Shown: in pieces, positions 47,598 to 59,892 of the stretch
Position numbering within the stretch: position 1 is the first letter of the stretch
Layout: every line of letters starts with the position of its first letter
Assembly: GCA_028023455.1 (NCBI GenBank)
Contig: JAQFVV010012511.1
Span: forward strand, 1,862,165 to 1,926,164
DNA: 64,000 nucleotides
DNA from: Epiperipatus broadwayi
Taxonomy: Eukaryota > Onychophora > Udeonychophora > Euonychophora > Peripatidae
Reading direction: 5' to 3'
Position numbers and translations under genes: made by a program
The notes under the pieces: model-generated
The model's input: only the letters and a program-made list of their open reading frames with translations
The model's database searches: none
What the model was told of the DNA's origin: nothing

Positions 47598-49250
47598 ATA
47601 ATAATAATGATGATGTTAATAATAAAACATTGTATAAAAATAATAAAATAAAAGGAATATTCTGTGTTAATGTATATAAAAAATATTTTAAAAATGAATA
47701 TTTAATTGAATTTTTAATATAATTTGATTTTATTGGATTTCATGAAATTTCGGATTTGTACAATATAAACTAGACGTAATACTTTAAAAATTGAAATAAC
47801 TCATATTGACATTAATAATAAAGATTGCAATAGCAGCAGTTCTTTAATCAAGTTACAAGAGATTACTAAATGATTAACACAAGAAGGGAATGAATTACAG
47901 TAATACAATCTTGAAAAATTCTTTTCTGTTACTTAAGAAACTCCTTAATAGATTATATTTGTCATCTTCTTTTTATAGATGACATTTAAAACGCTAATAA
48001 AACAGTATGTGTTTTAGTTATTAATATGGAAAGCTTATATACGATGAATTATCGACTATATTAAAACATCTAATTGCCTTGAAAAACAAATCAACTTTGC
48101 AATTGTTTTAAAAATAAAAAGCTTGGATTGTGTTTGCTTTTTCATTCAGAAAAAAGTTGTTAGGACAAAACTTTGTATAGAATACATCTATTGAAATTTT
48201 ATATCAATTTAATTAAAAATTTAAAAAAGGCAATCAATTTTTTTAAATATATTTATAGTAATTAACTAGTTTTTTTTTTTCATTTTAGGAAATTTTTGAA
48301 TCTGATGCTTTAATTACGTAATTAAACAGTATTATCTTTCTCATATGGTTACTAATTATAATCAACAAAGAAACTTAACTTAACCTCTCTTTTTTCTCTT
48401 TCTTCATCACTTACTATATGTTAATTATTTTTGCTGAAGTCTCGAATGAAATTTATCTTGAAAAATTTCTTAAGGGAAGGAAAAATTAGTTAGCCAATGT
48501 AAATATATAATTCGAAAATCAATTACATGATTTTTGTCAATTTTTAATTATATTAATTTAAAATATAAATGTATATATTATCCCAACATTATGAATAATT
48601 TTTAATTAAAATCGACTATCTAAGGTTTATAAGGCTAACATTATATTTGTTGTTACATTTATGTTTTTTAATTGAACTATATTAAAGTTTAATACTTGAA
48701 AACTTTAAACTTTATTCATCTATATAAATCTGAAATTGGCCCAGAACTTCATATATTTTAGTGATCTAAATTAACTTTAATAAAAAAGGATATGTGTTGT
48801 TTTTAATTTTTATTGATGTGGAAGCTACTGCATTGATATTAACAGACTCTAGGAACTATTCTGTGCACAAATTTGTTTTAATAGACAAATTAAATTATAA
48901 TGTTTATTTCTAAAATAAAATTACAAAAAATATAAAAATAATTATTTAAATTTTTAATAACAGCATAAAAGTAAAATCATAATAGATCACCAACTTGAAC
49001 ACCTTAAATATATATCAGTATTTGACTGTATATATTTAAAATCTATTCACTAATTCTATGCTTCTTTACAAAATAGATTAAACGTAGCTCCTGTAGGAAT
49101 GTTTATCACTGAACCATATGCTGGATAAATTTTGATACCTTCAAACAATTGATTTTTAAAAAAAAATCTTATGCTAAGTTCTATTCATGAAAGCAAGCAT
49201 AGTATTGTAATTCAAGAAAGTAATTCTTTTTTTTCTTTTTAAGTGTCATA
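47598..49250. other. AT-rich non-coding DNA
   Basis: No gene or recognised repeat over ~1.6 kb. Confidence 0.5.
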
Positions 49251-49333
49251 GCATCGGCTGGGACGTGAACCCGCAATCCGGGCAACTGCCTGCAAGTGCA
49301 AGGCAGTCGCTCTGACCTCTCAACCACCAATGC
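49251..49333 (-). tRNA. tRNA-like sequence, probably a tRNA-derived retroposon or pseudogene
   Basis: On the minus strand, 83 nt start GCATTGG and end CCGATGC, forming a 7-bp acceptor-like stem with one G-T. An A-box-like GGTTGAGAGGTCAGAGC and a B-box-like GGGTTCACGTCC are present. The anticodon arm is odd: CTGCC/GGCAG encloses 11 nt rather than 7. The D arm is imperfect. Downstream (lower coordinates) is an A-rich tail starting near 49243 rather than a T-run terminator. This favours a retroposed tRNA-like SINE or pseudogene over a working tRNA. The GC-rich sequence stands out from its surroundings. Confidence 0.5.
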
Positions 49334-50334
49334 ATATTCTTGATGATCATTAGTGATTCCCTTAGTTTGATACATTTTTAATATAATTAATAAAACATTA
49401 ATTATATTTAAAAATCTCTAAATTTTGAAATAAAATCATAAACTTAATGAGCCTTAGCAGCATTAAAATCTGTACTTAAACATATATAAGAATTTTTTTA
49501 AAAAGCTTTCTTAAAACAGGTTTTAGTCAATTTTTCTGTCATAGAAATGATGCAGTTTTCATCTATATTCATGCATATCAAATTGGGGTTCTTTTTAAAT
49601 TTTACCATCAGAATATTTGCTTCTTTTATCAGGCATGAAATTATCTAAGTTTGTGAAAATGAAAATAATTTTTTATGCAGGACTAGAAAGATTTTTCAAT
49701 ATAAGAATATTTTATGTTCAGTTTTATATGTGTACTGTAAAAACTTCTAAGTTTATGCTCTTTTTACAAAATGGACTCATGGGATAATAGTTAATACATC
49801 TTCCCTTGTCATGCTCCAAAATACGTATTGTGTACACTTTAAATCTATTTGCACATGAACTTAGGAAATTATTTCAGGTCACTAGCAGACTTAGAATTTT
49901 TTTTAGCTAGTCAGTTTTAGCATTTATTGATAAAAAGTATTTAGATAAACATGAATTGGTAAAATGATAAATAATTGTAATATAATGCAGTCTTTGCTTA
50001 TAATATGAGTAATAGTATAACTTGTGATGGTACTCTGAAGATATTATATAGTTATAATTATTAGAATGGTAAAATAAATTGAGTTAAGAAGTGACAAGCA
50101 TTGGTAACTATTCCCACAAATAAATCAAGTATTGTTGCTTGGTCATGGATAATAGTATTGTCCATCTTTATCAGTCATCAGGCAGAAAATTTAGCACTCA
50201 TACTTTAATGTATGCAGAGGGACTACCATATTCATAACATTTGATTTTAATGCTGCCATGGATAATCCAAATTTGTAGTTAATAGTGAATTTTTATAAGC
50301 ATTTTAACACACACACATATATATATATATTAAT
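49334..50334. other. AT-rich non-coding DNA
   Basis: No gene or recognised repeat, apart from a short CA/TA microsatellite near 50310-50330. Confidence 0.5.
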
Positions 50335-51060
50335 TCTAATAAGTTTAAATAAACCTCATTAAACAGGCAAATATAGCTTGTTCTAAAAAGCAAACTAATA
50401 AATAGTCAATTTTAACTTTCAAACTGTACCGAAACTATGTATTACATATGTAATAAAACTAATAATGCTCAAAGCTAGATTGGTTTATAAATATAAACAT
50501 TACCAAAACAGTATCAATCAAGAATCTCAATCTAACACCAAACTAACCTTTTTATAATAAATATGGATATGCAAATCAGTCAAGTTGCAATATTTAATAT
50601 CTGTATAAACATATTAGTCCATAGATAAAGATGGGTATCCATATTTGTTATAAAAAAGGTTGCCTTGACAACAGATTGATATTCTTGATTGATGTTTTGG
50701 TATTGTTTAGGAGTGGACTTATTTCATGAATTTTACATTTATAAACCAATCAAACTTGAGCATTATTAGCTTTATTATTTAAATAATACATAGTTTCAAT
50801 GCAAATTGAAAGTTAAAATTGACTATTTGTTAAACTGCTTTTAGAACAGATATTATTTGCCTGTTTAATGAGGTTTATTTAAACCCCTTTGAATTAATAA
50901 TCTTACTCTCCTTAGTCAAGTTGGCAATCTTTATTGTTTATATAAATAAATTAAACCATAGATAAGGTGGCCATCAATCTTTATTATAAAAAGGAGGTTG
51001 CATTGACATCAGATTGATATTCTTGATTGATATTGTTTTGGTATTATTTAGTTATGAAAT
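50335..51060. repeat. Family C cluster with inverted arms
   Basis: 50335-50560 (with AATAAACCTCATTAAACAGG and CTAATAAATAGTCAATT) is repeated inverted at about 50645-50890. A further partial unit follows to 51060, sharing CAGATTGATATTCTTGATTG with the preceding one. The core matches family C at 8200-9530. It is non-coding and of unknown class. Confidence 0.65.
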
Positions 51061-54000
51061 TACTTAAGCACTAAATCACTATTTCTAACTTTAACATGTA
51101 ACTAGCTCATACACATATAAATAATACATATAGAAAAATTAATATTTATCACTTCAATAATTAATTATTTTAAATTAAATATCTAGCTCATTTAACATTA
51201 TCTTAATTTAACTACTAGCTTACTTTACTAACAAAATGAGTTTGATAAAAGATTAAAAATCACAAGACTTATCACAAAGTATTTAGTAAGGTACACAGTT
51301 AGTTTAACATTAATAACATATCCTGAAAGATACATTCCAAATACCTAGAAATATCACTCCTACCTACTTTCATGAAATATCAGTAATATTCCCATGACTC
51401 ATCTATTACTAAAAAATATATATATTTAACAATTACAAAATTACATTAAATTACTAAAATATTCAATACTCATCTATTTAATACAATTATACATCAATAA
51501 ATAAAATTTCTAACATATTATCATCTTAATCTAACTTAAGATTAATTATTATCTCAGGTTCATTTTATTATCCTAATAATTACACATTAAATAATATAGC
51601 TTGATATTGTACTGGGTCCCTTTGGAAGATGATCTGGCATACCCTATTTGCTATGTTTAACTGAGTTTAAACCTTATTTATCCTAATTTTATATTTTTAT
51701 ATTAAAAATGTTACATGAATGGACCAGTCCTTTGAGCATTGGGGAATACCATTACTAGCAGAGCTATCAATGAGGTCAGACTGAGCTATGCAATGCATAA
51801 CACGATCACATTTCCAGACCGTGGTCCACCATAACTGATAGATTCAAACTCCCACTATCCAAAGCATATTATTTGTTTTGAGGTAAACCTCTGACACCAG
51901 CTAATTACATGGAGTAACTAACATGCTCTGGACAGTAGGCCCATAATCCAGCACTCAAAATATCCCAAGGCTAGCTCAATCAAAAGTAATACAATAACTC
52001 ATTACTGCTTTAATTAGTGGTAAAGAATTGACTAACAAGTATTACGTTTCAGGATAATTTATTTTAACTAAATATTTATTATTCTAATTTTAATTACTTA
52101 TATGAAACTTAATTAAATGAAACAATGTTAATTACATATAATGACTATGGACACACTCTGAATTCATATAATAAAATAAAATATAACACAAGCATTAAAT
52201 AATACATGACATTTAATAAACACATGAAATCAATATAATATATCATAAAGCATTCACATACACAACATTTCAAAACATGCACATCAATAATTCCTTATAC
52301 ATGCTATAGAATTCATTTGTTAATTGATTCTGGGAGGCTTCAAATTATTGCAATGACTACTTTAATATCAGAAATGGAAATAATAAAAGTTACTTATTAC
52401 CTATAGGATTTGAACGTTGACTTCTTGCTGGTTGTTGCTTCAATTGAAAATTTTTCCAATCGGTTGGATTTTGAGGTTTTCTGGATGTTTGATGCTTATT
52501 ATTCTGTGGCATTATTGTTTAAGATAGTTATATATTCCTGGTGGATTTTTCAAGTTTTTAGGCCAGCATCACTTTTATCGGGCAGGTTGGCTGTTCATTT
52601 GGACTCAGGCTGGAGCAAGGTCATATGTTTCTGACAATGATTAACACTGCATGATTGATGGATGAATTTAATCTGATTGTGATCTTGACTGGTAGATTAA
52701 TTCAACTCTGAACTGAACTCACTGATAAATTGAACTCAACTGGTAGATTGATGAAAATCTGGACTATTTATGTAATAACATGTTGTCACTCTGGCAATTG
52801 ATTTTTATGTCCACCAGCTATATTTGTTGTTGAAATTCCTCCACTGTTTTTGAATACATTCCTTAGATAAGCTTTTGATTATGTGTTTTCATTTGGTAGC
52901 CATTGCAAATTTGTTGTTTTGTGGATTTTAATTTGTAGCCATTGCAAATTCTGTGTTTATATATCTTATGGTTATACAATATTTTTTAACTTTCATTTAT
53001 TCCTTATTATTAAACATGCACATATATATTTCTAAAATCAACTCATTACTTAGTTTTTAAGATTACCTTTTTTTTCTTTAAGTAGTTTTAAATGAAAAGA
53101 GAGGGTACCTTTAATTTTATAAAACGATTTATTTCTTAAACTTTTATCAAGTTAAACCTTCTCCCCCTTCTAATTAATTAATAGTAACTTTTATAAATTA
53201 TTTCTTTTTTAGCATTTTGTTTAATAAAAAAAAAAAAAACTCTTTAAACTTTTTATAAATAATCTCTCAAACTGAAACCTTCCATTATTTATGAGAATTT
53301 TATTTTATTATTTTTTTTTAGACAAAAATTTCAATGAGCACTCTCAGTAGTGTTACAATGTAATGAGGGATTTTACATATACTTAGCTATACCATAAAAA
53401 TAATAAATAAAATAAAATACTCCAAGACTCTTATTATAAAACACATCTCAATTTGGCCATCAATAAAACAACTTAAAATTATAGACTATTGCAAAATAAT
53501 ATTTATTATCTTCAATAAGTTCAAAATATTTTTAGTTTTATTATGCATTAAAGTTCTTATTCTTCTTTATGCAGCATAGTAAGAAATATAAATTTTTAAT
53601 ATAATTATCAAATCAGACAATTAATAAATTGGCATTATACATTTTTTTATGTTTAATAATAACATCTTCAACAGTTATAATCTTATAATCATACTGTATC
53701 TTTTATAAATCATGTGTGGTAATATGAATATATTATTAATTTTTATAATACATGTATGTAATGATGAAAATCAATAATGACTTGGACATAACAAAGAAAG
53801 AAATTCTCAAGATGTAATATAAATTTAAAACAACATTAACAAATTTATTTTAACAAATATTACTTAAAAATTTACAAAATATAATATTTACAAAACTCTA
53901 GATGTTTAAAATTTAAACAAAATTATATTATATATAAAAATACAATAATCATTATCATAAATAGTTTTCAATTCAACTAACTATCATAAGGTAATAATAT

Positions 54001-55771
54001 AAAGAAAACATACTATAATTTGATGGTAATCCTGTTACTTTTTCTAAAACTATATTATTAATATGCATTATCAGCATTCTTATTCCAAAACATCTTCACA
54101 GCTAATTGTAGGTTCAATAAATAAAGCTATTCCTAGATAATGATAGATTTTTATAGCTATTTACATAAAATCTTCACTTGCATTATCTATGCAGTTTATT
54201 AATATAACTATCCTTTAATAAAGAAAAATATATTATTTAATAAGAATAAGTTCTCTACTCCATAATTTATAATACTATAATCTTATAATAACTCTATAAC
54301 TTCACTATGCTTCAATTTACTGTATTCATTAGAATAAGGATATTCTTTTTAATAATCTAAAAATCAATTAGATATATGGTATTTATCTACACAGCTTGCT
54401 TGATGTTCATAACATTTAAATTTCACTTTCATTTATACTTCTATAATCAGAATATGCATTTAATACTCTTTTGATCTCTTATATTAAGAATATCAAATCA
54501 TTCTTTTAATTTTACTTCACATTTAATAAACATCATTTGTGATATATCTTATTTTTTTTGCTTCCAACAAATTCTAACAACATTTTATAGTCTAGTAATT
54601 ATTGTTCAAACATTTCATAAACAATAACAGTTACAATGTAGGATCCAGTGATGATAAAAAAGTGATTAAAGTGAGGGACACAAAACTACAATAACTAGAA
54701 ACAAGTAATAAAATCATGGGTGGAGAGCTTAAGGCCACATATTCTTGTGTCTACCTTAACTTCCTATCATGGCTTCTACCAGAGCACTTACTGATTTGGG
54801 GAAAGAAACACTACTGGCCATGATCATAAAATATATAGGACTCTGTTAACTGTATCTAACTTAGCAATTCACAAATCTATATTCAATAGATAATATTTCA
54901 TATTCAAATATCTCTATAACACAGGATTTTGCTTCCACTATTACTACTCTGAACCAATACTATTTACTGTATACTCTCAGAATATCTCCATCAACATTGC
55001 AAATAAATTATATCATCTTAACATGAAATAATTTCTAAACTTCATTTTTAACATATTCTATAATATCAAGAAGATTTAATATTGTATCTACAAATGATTT
55101 TAAATATTTCACAATAATAAATACTTTCATTCAAATCCTTTCTTTATAAAATAATTCAGAGATCAAACAGGAAAGTTGTATCCAAACAGATATTGTTTAT
55201 AATATTTTATTAATAATTATACATGGTATTTTAAAAACACAATACATAATATGCATACTCTTAGTTTCATATATTATCTAAATAAATTTTAGATACATAA
55301 CAGGTATGTTTATACTTTCATATGGTATTCAAAAATCAATTAGTATAAATAAAAAAATAAACATATCATTTGGTTTTCCTTATTCAGTGCTTTCATAATA
55401 AATAAATACACATATAAAATTTCAATACATATCACTAATAGTTTACCTTAATCTTGTCCTTAGGATTAATAATAATAATCCATTTTCTTTAGTTGTGTCC
55501 TTGCATTTGAAAGTTATAGACTTATTACCTCTGCAGAAAATATTAAATTTTCTATCACCTTTTTTATTTTTCTTTGTTTTATAATATTAAATATTTAAGG
55601 AAATTTTATATATCATGTAAATATTAAATTATTTCTTATAACTATAATAAATAAATATTAACTTATGTAATTATTCCTTAATTAATACCAAAAAATAATA
55701 ATAAACTACTAAAAATATTCTTCGTTTCTTGCTTGCACTCAAGCTTGAGAGAGCGCAGTTTCTATGATGAC
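51061..55771. other. AT-rich non-coding DNA; GC-richer stretch at 51600-52960
   Basis: No gene was recognised. 51600-52000 and 52400-52960 are less AT-rich. The latter has a plus-strand frame (52410-52634, 74 codons) with no recognisable domain, and a local duplication of GTAGCCATTGCAAATT at about 52900 and 52938. This may be an old, undefined mobile element. Confidence 0.4.
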
Positions 55772-56532
55772 TTAAGTTCATTTTCTTCAACCGTCTCTTA
55801 TGAAGCTCCTCATCGACATCTGACGTCACTCTAACTCTGCCAGTTCTTATGCTAAAAAATTTGTTTGATAGGTTTTGAATAGATTTTTAAAAGTTCTATA
55901 AGATGGTGCCCTCTTCCGATTTATTTTACAAGTAAAAAATAAAAAAAAACGCATTTAAACCTAAACAAAGAAAGAACATCATTTGTAATTGGTTGTTAGT
56001 GAGCTCTCAGCCGAAAAAGACATTCTGATTGGCTGGAAAGAACAAAGAAACCGCCTGAACAAAGAAAATAAAGAAAAACGCTGAGATTTTCATTTCGAAT
56101 GCAATTTTAAGTATTAAAAAAATATAATTTCAGAAATTAAACTAGTTTTTAAAAAAAAAAACTAAAAAAACAAAATTATTTTCGAAGAATATTGAAGATT
56201 TTAGTAAAAATATTAAAGAAATATTTAAAAGAAATATTTACTTTTCTATAACATAAAAGTCGACCTTTTTGTTTATATTATAGCTTTTATATTGCCAAAA
56301 TTGAATATTTTAGAATAAATAAATAGCAATTTATTTTTGAAAGAACTTTCGTTCTCTTCATAACCTGAAAAATTAGTAATATACTTTTTATAAACGTATC
56401 TGAGTTGAATTTAATATTATAGGCGAATATGTTTTAACAATAGGCTTTGTCTTCAGTTTGTGAGTTGGCCAATTAAAAGATTTGATTTTTACCTCATACA
56501 ACCAATAATATAATTAGCGGTTAAAAGGTTAA
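55772..56532 (-). mobile_element. piggyBac-like MITE, older copy (minus orientation)
   Basis: About 755 bp between TTAA at 55772-55775 and 56529-56532. It is the inverted, diverged copy of the element at 59139-59892, sharing GCTCCTCATCGACATCTGA, CAGCCGAAAAAGACATTCTG (complement) and TTGGCCAATTAAAAGAT. The left terminus is degenerate. It contains a palindromic CRE, TGACGTCA, at 55821-55828. No transposase. Confidence 0.65.
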
Positions 56533-58519
56533 TAGAGATTTTTTTCTTCTCCCCACTTTCTGCACTTAACTCCATTCAGCAAAACAAAATATTATAGCAA
56601 GTAAAATCCATTGGAAATTTTGTCCATCTCTGCATGATAACAGTACTTTTAAAATAAAGTTTGTTCTGTTAATCAAAGATGACACAAATTTCATGAACAG
56701 TTCACAATAAAACTTAATTATTTAATAAGGAAATTTTTTATATTTAATATTCTCCTCATTTATTCAGATTTAACAAAGCATTGTAAAATTCTTTCATTTT
56801 AAAAGATTTGTCATTTTTTTTATATAAAAGTATTATATATCACTTTTAATTTTTCATCAGATAATTCCTTCACTTTAAAAAATTATTTTTCCACATATAT
56901 GCATCCAATTTATAATAACTTGCAAGATTTTTATTATGTTAAGTATTTAAACAATATTCTCCTTGGAATTAATAAGCATTTACAACAATATTTATAGTTG
57001 ACTGCTTGATAATCTATACTTTAGAATTTAAAGTTTATAGAGCTCTTCTTCCAATAATTCATATTTATTTCATACCAAAATATGCTCAGAACTTAAAAAT
57101 ATTTTATAATCATTCAGTCTCTTTAAAAGTTAGTAGATATATTATAAAAAGAAAACATTCACAAATAACAGTAACAGACTAGTAATTATTAATTTCATTT
57201 TTGCACATTTGTTAGTTTGCATTCATCCTTCTTTTCTTAAATGGGAGGTACATTTTAAAATAGTTTTAATGACCTCAAACAAAAATGGGTATGATGATTC
57301 TATAACAGTCTGCTTTCAGGATTAATTGTTAAAATAAAAGATTGTCCTTTCATCATAAACATACAGATATTATTAAAAATAAAATTCTTATGACTCCTAA
57401 ATGTGACTCTCCAGTATTTTTGGCACCATCTTCAGCATAGTCTTCTGACTATCAGTATTTCTGATGGATAACTCATATTATCTTTTTTAATTATCACAGT
57501 TCCAGTCAGCTTTATATACAACACTCTAATGGAGAATATTTTAGTTCTTACACCATGATAAAATGAGTTAAAATAACTTCTTCAATATTATTAATCATTT
57601 TAGAATATACTTTTAACACTTTATTAACAGGAAATAATATTTTTAAAACATTATAACTTTAGCTTTTGAATTGATTGGAAATATTTTTTTTTATAAATAA
57701 TTACTGATTAAAGATTAAAAATTAAAGACCCACACACTTACTAACTAACTTTATTTATAGCTTTTATCCCTCATAATTTGGTTTCCTAGTTCAGTTTCAG
57801 ACAAGAAAAATTTACATATAAATTAATTTCTGTCTTTTTTTTAAAATAATTTCTTTAATAATTTTTTTTATATTAAAGAGTTTATTTAACATTTTACTCA
57901 AATATGATGTTTAAATATACTTTTAAATAATAAAACTATTTTTTATTAATACAAGGTTAAAATATATAAAATATTATTGAAACAATTATAATACTAATTT
58001 TGATACATGTTTTAACAGAAATATAAACTAATTTATAATATTAAAGTTGATTAGCAACATAATTTTAATAAACTAATAAATCAAATTTAATAACAAGGAA
58101 CTAAAATTAATTAATTTATATAGAACATGTGTGCATATGAATACACACAGTGCAGACTTTATGACATTGCTATTATATAATTTAAAATAATTAATTGAGA
58201 ATAAAGAATTATTTAAAATAACTACTAAAACTTACAGAATATTAAATTTTATAAATAAAATTATTATTTTAACATTATATTCTTAATTTAAATAATTACA
58301 TGTTAGTATTGTACTATAATTATAATATTGTATTATTAATTTTATTAATAAGTTGAATTAATATAACTTTAAAATAATTTAGATAATCTTTTTAGTCAAT
58401 TACACATAATAACTTGCTGTAAGCCCAAAATTAACATAAACTAACTGTTAGCTAAATTTTTTTTTTTAATAAAATGGACTGTTACATATTATTTGTGAAC
58501 TATGGCAACTAGCATGATC

Positions 58520-58583
<64 letters not shown>

Positions 58584-59138
58584 GCCATTACAATTTAGTC
58601 ATTAGCTAAATTTATAGTAATGTGCATGTAAGAAAATGTAAAACAAAATCATCATCACATTTTTATATAACAATAAATGAAGCTGTAGGGCATCCAAGTT
58701 TAAACCCTACAAGGTCCAGTTCTAAAAGCTTTAGATAGAAAGAGAGTGGGTCAACAATTATATGCTTTATTTATTTGTGTGTTGATAAAAAGGTAATACA
58801 CACATTTAAACTATTCAATTTTAATTTTTCTTTAAAAAGCAAAGTTATAACGCATATGTATAGGCAATGTATGTGTAAACTATTTAATTGTTTTATATTT
58901 CAAATATTCAACATTTTAACTTTCTTTAAAACTAACCTATGCTTGATCAATTCTAATATCTTATTCTATACTTCTATTTTGCTTTTCTATAATTGTAATT
59001 GGGATTTAAAAGTTACAGATTTAATTAAATAATAGGGTTATAATTACTAAGCTAGCAATTATATTATTTAATGTTAGTTTATGAATGTTTGGAAATAATA
59101 AAGTATGTGTATACATTACATACAGAAATTTACATTTA
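56533..59138. other. AT-rich non-coding DNA between the two MITEs, with (TA)n at 58523-58580
   Basis: No transposase or other gene was recognised, so the two MITEs are independent insertions rather than the ends of one composite element. A 58-bp TA array lies at 58523-58580. The frame 58775-59032 is unsupported. Confidence 0.5.
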
Positions 59139-59892
59139 TTAACCCTTAAACCACTAATTATATTATTGGTTGTATGAGGTAAAAATCATATCTTTTAATT
59201 GGCCAACTCACAAACTGAAGACAAAGCCTATTGTTAAAACATATTCGCCTATAATATTAAATTCAACTCAGATACGTTTATAAAAAGTATATTACTAATT
59301 TTTCAGGTTATGAAGAAAACGAAAGTTCTTTGAAAAATAAATTGCTATTTATTTATTCTAAAATATTCAATTTCGGCAACATAAAAGCTATAATATAAAC
59401 AAAAAGGTCGACTTTTACGTTATAGAAAAGTAAATATTTCTTTTTACTAAATCTTAAATATTTTTACTAAAATCTTCAATATTTTTCGAAAATAATTTTG
59501 TTTTTTTAGTATTCTCTCTGAAAATAATTTGTAATTTCTCAAAATATTCTTTTATAATACTTTAAATCATATTCGAAATGAAAATCTCAGCGTTTTTCTT
59601 TATTTTCTTTGATCAGGTGGTTTCTTTGTTCTTTCCAGCCAATCAGAATGTCTTTTTCGGCTGAGAGCATGCTAAGAACCAATCACAACTAATGTTCTTT
59701 CTTTGTTTAGGTTTAAATGCGTTTTTTTTATTTTTTTACTTGTAAAATAATTCAGAAGAGGGCACCATCTTACAGAACTTTTAAAAACCTATTCAATACC
59801 TGTCAAACGAATATTTTAGCATAAGAACTGGCAGAGTTAGAGTGACATCAGATGTCGATGAGGAGCTTCGTGAGAGGCGGGAAAAGGGTTAA
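59139..59892 (+). mobile_element. piggyBac-like MITE, 746 bp, flanked by TTAA
   Basis: TTAA at 59139-59142 and 59889-59892 encloses a sequence starting CCCTTAAACC and, read from the other end, CCCTTTTCCCGCCTC. The TTAA duplication plus CCCTT ends with a CCYTTTNMCTGCC-like right end are diagnostic of the piggyBac superfamily. There is no coding capacity, so it depends on a transposase elsewhere. CCAAT boxes at 59639-59643 and 59679-59683 and the GC-richer right half may confer promoter activity. The minus-strand frame 59837-60025 is incidental. Confidence 0.75.

Noticed and set aside
52410-52634. 74-codon plus-strand frame in a GC-richer stretch
   Set aside because: No recognisable domain, splice-site context or conservation could be judged. 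The Met start and stop are isolated.
56533-59138. Interpretation of the two MITEs and the intervening DNA as one composite transposon
   Set aside because: Each MITE has its own TTAA pair and the spacer has no transposase, so separate insertions are simpler.
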